The position numbers and the translations under genes were made by a program. A stretch of 64,000 bases of DNA, from positions 1-64,000 of the forward strand of contig JAPOVP010000093.1 of assembly GCA_026708085.1 (NCBI GenBank), written 5' to 3'. Below are positions 59,091 through 64,000 of this stretch, in pieces; the stretch's first letter is position 1; each line of letters opens with the position of its first letter. The stretch is from Caldilineaceae bacterium (GTDB taxonomy: Bacteria > Chloroflexota > Anaerolineae > Caldilineales > Caldilineaceae). Below the pieces are notes generated by a model that did not search any database, had not been told where the DNA came from, and saw only the letters and a list, made by a program, of their open reading frames with translations.

Positions 59091-59876
59091 ATGTTCTACA
59101 TTCGTCTCTTTGCCACCTACCTGCGTATCGGAATCCTCGGAGAATTGGAATACCGCGCCAATTTCTGGATCAGTCTGGTGCAGTCCGCCCTGGACCTGTG
59201 CGTGGCCCTTGGCGGGCTTGCCGTCGTTTTCAGCCATACCGACACGCTGGGCGGCTGGCGTCCGGAGGAGCTTCTGGCGCTGGTCGGCGTCTACTTCCTC
59301 ATCGGCGGCCTCATCCGCACCATCATCCGCCCCTCGATGACCAAATTCATGGACGACGTGCGACAGGGTACCCTCGACTTCACCCTCACCAAACCGGCCG
59401 ACTCACAGGTGCTGGTCAGCATCCAAAGCGTCGAAATCTGGCGCCTCGTCGACGTGCTCATCGCCCTGCCTGTGCTCGCCATCGCGCTCATTCGGCTCGG
59501 TGCCCAGATGGGGCTCATCGATACCGCCGTCTTCGCCGTCACTCTGTTGAGCGGCGGCTTGATTATCTACAGCTTCTGGCTTATGCTCAGCACCTGCGCC
59601 TTCTGGTTCGTTAAGGTCGAGAACATCCAGGTAATCTTTATGAGCATGTGGCAAGCCGGCCGCTGGCCCGTCAGCATCTATCCCGCCTGGCTGCGCGCCG
59701 TGCTGACGTTCCTGGTCCCGGTTGCCTTCGCCACCACAGTACCCGCCTCCGCCGTCAGCGGCCGCATCACGGGCGCCAACCTCGTCGGCACAGTTGCCTT
59801 GGCCGTCGCCATGCTTATCGTCTCCCGCTGGTTCTGGCGCGTGGGCATCCGCTTCTATTCCGGCGCATCAGCCTGA
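59091..59876 (+). CDS. ABC-2 type permease
   Basis: Multi-TM; DDVRQGTLDFTLTKPADSQVLVS; paired with the preceding gene. Confidence 0.85.
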   Translation: MFYIRLFATYLRIGILGELEYRANFWISLVQSALDLCVALGGLAVVFSHTDTLGGWRPEELLALVGVYFLIGGLIRTIIRPSMTKFMDDVRQGTLDFTLTKPADSQVLVSIQSVEIWRLVDVLIALPVLAIALIRLGAQMGLIDTAVFAVTLLSGGLIIYSFWLMLSTCAFWFVKVENIQVIFMSMWQAGRWPVSIYPAWLRAVLTFLVPVAFATTVPASAVSGRITGANLVGTVALAVAMLIVSRWFWRVGIRFYSGASA

Positions 59877-59893
59877 TAAACAAAGGAGAAAAA

Positions 59894-60505
59894 ATGCGAA
59901 TACTAATCACATCGGCCAGCCACGATCGCAGCATAGCCCTGGCCGACCACTTGGCCCAAAATCACGAAGTCAGGCTCACCGAACGGACCCATGTCGATAC
60001 CGAGCACGAATTTGCCCTTTCCAAACTGGGACACGACAGCTCTACAAACCTCCTCACCCGCGGCATAGACGCCATCATCCACGCAGCAGAGCCCCTGCCC
60101 GAGGAGGACGTCAGCTCCCAGCTCGACGCCGCCACCCGCTGTACCTACAACCTGCTCATGGCCGCCGCCGAGGAAGGCGTCCGGCAGGTCATCCTCCTCA
60201 GCACACTCGAACTCATGGCTGCCTACCCATCAGGCTATCGCGTCACCGAAACCTGGCGGCCTCTGCCCACTACCCAGCCACCAACCCTCACAAAGCACTT
60301 GGCCGAGCAGGTCAGCCGTGAATTCGCCCGCGAAGGCAGCTTGGGCGTCAACGTCCTACGCCTGGGAGAAGCGTCCAACGAGACCGTCGCCGTCGCCGTC
60401 AACGAGGCCCTCGCTGAACCCGCCTCCCTAGCCGCCAAAAACAGGTCACGCGAAGAAGGCGGCGCTGAAGCCTGGTCGATTACACACATAGGGGAAAGAG
60501 CATAA
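59894..60505 (+). CDS. NAD(P)-dependent epimerase-like protein
   Basis: MRILITSASHDRSIALADHLAQ..., IDAIIHAAEPLPEED; SD AAAGGAG. Confidence 0.75.
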   Translation: MRILITSASHDRSIALADHLAQNHEVRLTERTHVDTEHEFALSKLGHDSSTNLLTRGIDAIIHAAEPLPEEDVSSQLDAATRCTYNLLMAAAEEGVRQVILLSTLELMAAYPSGYRVTETWRPLPTTQPPTLTKHLAEQVSREFAREGSLGVNVLRLGEASNETVAVAVNEALAEPASLAAKNRSREEGGAEAWSITHIGERA

Positions 60506-61230
60506 TGAACGTACTCATTCTCGGCGGCGCAGGCATGCTTGGCCCCTACGTGGCCCGCGAGCTGGCGCCCAACCACAACCTGCGCATCACCGACATCAAC
60601 CCGCCGCAAGAAGATCTCCCAGGCGAATTCCTCCTGCTCGACGTCTCCGACCTGGACGGCGTCGTCGCCGCCGCCACAGGCATGGACGCCATCGTCAACC
60701 TTTCCGTCCTCCGCCGCGACCGCCAAACTGCCTGGGACGTCAGCACCCGCGGCTGCTACAACATGATGCAGGCCGCCGTTACCCACGGCATTCGCCGCGT
60801 CATCAGCACCGGCCCGCACTACACCGTCGCCGGACGCCATATCACAGAAATCCATGACTTTGATATCGTCCCCGACATCCCGCCCCAACCGGGGACCAAC
60901 CTCTACGCCCTCACCAAGGCCATGGGCTTGGAGATCTGCCGAGTCTTCACCCAGCATCACGACATAAGCGTGCAGCACTACCTCTTCTACAACTTCAAAG
61001 ACCCTGCGGCCATCCAACCCGGCGAACGCTACGCGCCCTACGTCATCTCCTGGGAAAACTCGGCTGAAGTCTTCACCCTCGGGCTGGACATCGATCTTGA
61101 CGCGCTGCCCTCACGCAATGAAGTCTTCTACGTTTTCGCCGACATGCCCCACGGAAAATTCAGCAACGAAAAGACAAAACGCATCCTCGGCTTCAAACCG
61201 CGCAAGGACGTGGAGGTTCTTTGGAAGTAG
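60505..61230 (+). CDS. NAD-dependent epimerase/dehydratase family protein
   Basis: MNVLILGGAGMLGPYVARELA; overlaps the preceding stop (TAATG). Confidence 0.85.
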   Translation: MNVLILGGAGMLGPYVARELAPNHNLRITDINPPQEDLPGEFLLLDVSDLDGVVAAATGMDAIVNLSVLRRDRQTAWDVSTRGCYNMMQAAVTHGIRRVISTGPHYTVAGRHITEIHDFDIVPDIPPQPGTNLYALTKAMGLEICRVFTQHHDISVQHYLFYNFKDPAAIQPGERYAPYVISWENSAEVFTLGLDIDLDALPSRNEVFYVFADMPHGKFSNEKTKRILGFKPRKDVEVLWK

Positions 61231-61269
61231 AGAGACTTTTCTGCGAAGAAAGCTTCAGCCAAAGGGGAG

Positions 61270-61386
61270 TTACACACCGCCTGTGTAAATTTCCGGGAAA
61301 ATTACACGTCAGCGTGTATAAATCATGGGCCGTTTCTGAGGGGGGAATTCTACGGAAAATTCGAATTACACGTCTCCTGTGTAATT
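61270..61386. repeat. Cluster of three TTACAC/GTGTAA inverted repeats
   Basis: TTACACACCGCCTGTGTAA (61270-61288), TACACGTCAGCGTGTA (61303-61318), AATTACACGTCTCCTGTGTAATT (61364-61386). Confidence 0.8.
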
Positions 61387-61542
61387 TTCGGGACGTCCCA
61401 CGGCAAAAGCGCGGTCGGCAGTAATCGCACTTCGCCTATGTGAATTCCGGGTCGCTTTCTGCAAAATGCAGGCGCAGCCGACGGTAGTTTCCCAACGCAT
61501 GTGCAGAATGTCGGACGTCCCTTACCAAGCCGACGCAGCTTC

Positions 61543-62235
61543 ATGAACCGCGAATCACGTGGTATCGTAACGGAGTTGAGCGAAGAAAATCGGGAACTAG
61601 AGAAGCTCTACCCTTCCCTCGCAGAAGAGCGAAAACTGTGGCGCGCTGGCTTCACCCGCGTTGCCGGCCTGGATGAGGCTGGACGCGGCGCGCTCGCCGG
61701 TCCCGTCGTGGCCGGTGCCGTAATTCTGCCCGAAAACACCAGGCACGCCGGGCTCTGGGCCGCAGTCCAGGATAGCAAGCTGCTCTCGCCCCTGAGACGA
61801 GAAGAGCTTTCCGTACGCATCCAGGGGCAAGCTGCCGCCTGGTCGCTGGGCCAAGCCTCCGCCGCCGAAATCGACGCCCGCGGTATCGCCCCTGCCACCC
61901 GCCTCGCCATGCGCCGCGCCGTTCAGGCCCTCTTGCTTCGCCCCGACCACCTCCTCCTCGACTGGGTCCAACTAAAGTCGCTGAACCTTCCCCAGTTGAG
62001 CTTCACCAAAGGCGACCTGCGCATTGTCTCCATCGCCGCCGCCTCCATCCTGGCCAAGGTCCATCGCGACCGTCTGCTCTGCCAGCTGCATGAACGATAC
62101 CCCGCCTACGGCTTCCACAGCCACAAAGGCTACGCCGTCCGCACCCATCTCGCCGCTATCGAACAGCTGGGCCCCTGCCCGTCCCACCGCCGCTCCTTTT
62201 CACCCCTGCGCAAAGACGAAACTCTCTTTAGCTGA
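61543..62235 (+). CDS. rnhB: Ribonuclease HII
   Basis: VAGLDEAGRGALAGPVVAGAVIL, SKLLSPLRREEL, AAASILAKVHRDRLL, YPAYGFHSHKGY. Confidence 0.95.
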   Translation: MNRESRGIVTELSEENRELEKLYPSLAEERKLWRAGFTRVAGLDEAGRGALAGPVVAGAVILPENTRHAGLWAAVQDSKLLSPLRREELSVRIQGQAAAWSLGQASAAEIDARGIAPATRLAMRRAVQALLLRPDHLLLDWVQLKSLNLPQLSFTKGDLRIVSIAAASILAKVHRDRLLCQLHERYPAYGFHSHKGYAVRTHLAAIEQLGPCPSHRRSFSPLRKDETLFS

Positions 62236-62250
62236 GCTGGTCTTCCAAGC

Positions 62251-64000
62251 TCAATCGCCAGCCAGCGCAGCCAGCAGCGCCAGCGCCAACTGTTTTGTTT
62301 CCAACAGCGGCCGCGGTTCCACCTGCGCCCTGCTCTGGTCCTGCGCGTCATCCCAAAACTCGACCTCTTCGCCGGAATCACTGGGCATGGCAGCGGCATT
62401 TGCCTGCTTGGAGTCCTGCCCGCCGGCCAGCTGCGCACTGTCCACTAGCAGCACCGGCCCCACACACGCAGGGCATCCGTAGCGGCACCCGCAGCTGCGG
62501 ATCAAATCCGCCGCCCCCGCCATCAACTCGTCGTGCCGCTCATACAGCTGGGCGCTGAATCCGATCCCGGCAGGAATGCGCTCGTAAATGTAGATTCGAG
62601 GAGCCGGTAACTCCTCCTCAGACGGTGGCGGTACAGCCCCTATCCTGTCCTGTAGCAGCCTGCTCTCGAACCGCTCCCGAATGATGGCTACGTCAATATC
62701 GCGCCGGTCACACATCAGATGCAGTGGCGCCAGATTGCCCAGCGCATACGCCACCCCGTCCATCCCCGTCCGTGCCCGCACGCCCGCCTCCATTCGGTGG
62801 TGGCAGCGCCTGCAGAGCAACACCAGGTTATTGAGACTGTTTGCCAACAGGTCGTTTCGGTTCAGCCCCGGAATATAGTTATAGACTCGGAACGGGACCC
62901 GGTGATGCACGTCATGCTGGCGGTTGCGGGTCTCCGCCGCGCCGCACTCGGCACAGCGGAAGCCGTCTCTTTCACGCGTCTTGGCGCGTTGCTCCTGCCA
63001 GTCAGGACCGTAATCGTTGGGTGAATCCCGCCAGTCCCCCGCCTCCATCAGCGCCTCCTGCGCTTCAGATGTCACCTCCAGCCAGTAGCCGGCCGTATCC
63101 AGCGTCGTCGGCGGGTAGTCGAGCGGCAGAATCCCAAGATTTTCATGCGTAAACCGCCGCACCCGGCGGTACTGCGTCACCTGCGAGGTCACGAAAATCT
63201 CCCCGTAACCCAGCTTCGCACCGCCGCTCACGCGGCTTCCTTGCACCGATATCACTTCTATCTCAGTTTCGCCGCTGGCCTCTGTGTAATATTCGACCTC
63301 CGCCGGCCAAACCCAGGCTTGCCTCTCCTCCAAGTCCAGCTTCTCGACCAGAAAGCTGCGCCCCTCGTGAATGTAGACCGCCCCTTCATGCACCTGTAAC
63401 GTCGCGTTGGCCGCGTCGACCTCTCCTACAACCGTAAACCGCTCTTCTCCCTGATTGGGTGTCACACCTGCGCCAGGCCTACGCCGGCGGGCCCCCCTTT
63501 CCTCCCTTCCTCCATTCCCCGGAGAAGTCGCCCTGTCCGAGCTCCCCGCCTGGACCACGACAGGTTCGCCGCCAACGCTTCGCAGGCCGAACTGCCGCGA
63601 GGGGTATCCGCCTCCCTGCCACAAGAAGCTGCTCCCAAACTGCTGAATGCTCTTCTCTTCAGCCAGCAGATCCAGCACCTCTTCCGTGAAGGGAGACCGC
63701 CCAAAATGGTCCCCCTCTGCAAAAGGCAGTTCAAATGCCGCGCAGCGCATCTGGTCCACAAGGAGAACCAGGTTGTCCGCATTCGCAAAAGCCCTCTCCG
63801 GTGACCGCTGCAGGAGATAATGCGGATTATTGACCACATACTGGTCTAGCGCCCCGGCAGTCGCCACCAGAACTGCCACCGACTCTCCGGTCGTGCGGCC
63901 GACCCGGCCCCACTGTTGCCACGCCGCCGCAATCGTCCCCGGATAGCCGCAGATCACCGCCGCTTCCAACTGGCCGATATCAATGCCCAGTTCGAGCGCG
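62251..64000 (-). CDS. DEAD/DEAH-type helicase C-terminal region with inserted HNH domain and C-terminal cysteine cluster (DUF1998-like); 5' end outside the window
   Basis: Motif VI-like WQQWGRVGR; HNH: WQEQRAKTRERDGFRCAECG...DVHHRVPF...NNLVLLCRRCHHRME; CGCRYGCPACVGP. Confidence 0.85.
   Translation of the reverse strand, partial: ALELGIDIGQLEAAVICGYPGTIAAAWQQWGRVGRTTGESVAVLVATAGALDQYVVNNPHYLLQRSPERAFANADNLVLLVDQMRCAAFELPFAEGDHFGRSPFTEEVLDLLAEEKSIQQFGSSFLWQGGGYPSRQFGLRSVGGEPVVVQAGSSDRATSPGNGGREERGARRRRPGAGVTPNQGEERFTVVGEVDAANATLQVHEGAVYIHEGRSFLVEKLDLEERQAWVWPAEVEYYTEASGETEIEVISVQGSRVSGGAKLGYGEIFVTSQVTQYRRVRRFTHENLGILPLDYPPTTLDTAGYWLEVTSEAQEALMEAGDWRDSPNDYGPDWQEQRAKTRERDGFRCAECGAAETRNRQHDVHHRVPFRVYNYIPGLNRNDLLANSLNNLVLLCRRCHHRMEAGVRARTGMDGVAYALGNLAPLHLMCDRRDIDVAIIRERFESRLLQDRIGAVPPPSEEELPAPRIYIYERIPAGIGFSAQLYERHDELMAGAADLIRSCGCRYGCPACVGPVLLVDSAQLAGGQDSKQANAAAMPSDSGEEVEFWDDAQDQSRAQVEPRPLLETKQLALALLAALAGD

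Noticed and set aside
61270-61450. Possible CRISPR array from repeated TTACAC...GTGTAA units
   Set aside because: Units are only 16-23 nt, spacing is irregular (about 32 and 63 nt), few copies, and no cas genes.

Overview
The window reads like a high-GC bacterial chromosome, probably Chloroflexota-like (inferred from gene style only; no search was run). Positions ~6-47.6 kb form a mostly leftward accessory catabolic island. It holds three divergent M81 (MlrC-like) metallopeptidases, two phosphotriesterase-like hydrolases, three complete Gfo/Idh/MocA oxidoreductases (two of them an almost identical tandem duplication), two acetolactate-synthase-like TPP enzymes, and a TPP-dependent 2-oxoacid dehydrogenase E2/E1alpha/E1beta set. 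It also holds a fused desaturase-Rieske protein, a PhyH dioxygenase, DegT and class-III aminotransferases, an M24 peptidase, an IolE-like TIM barrel, and two SBPs plus two permease pairs of Dpp/Opp type with no cognate ATPases in the window. An IclR regulator lies at the right end. The region ~48.8-64 kb looks like ordinary core genome: ABC exporter, transketolase, holA, M16 peptidase, ABC-2 exporter, rnhB, and a DUF1998-type helicase with an HNH insertion that runs off the window. The strongest non-coding signal is a ~51-nt promoter plus palindromic operator shared by the iclR gene and the distant desaturase-Rieske gene. Other notable signals are several families of short dispersed repeats with inverted ends, IS remnants (IS66, IS982-like, IS3, putative IS200/IS605 right ends), a WS/DGAT-catalase chimeric junction, and a triple TTACAC...GTGTAA inverted-repeat cluster before rnhB. 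Assignments rest on motif recognition by eye; no database was consulted.
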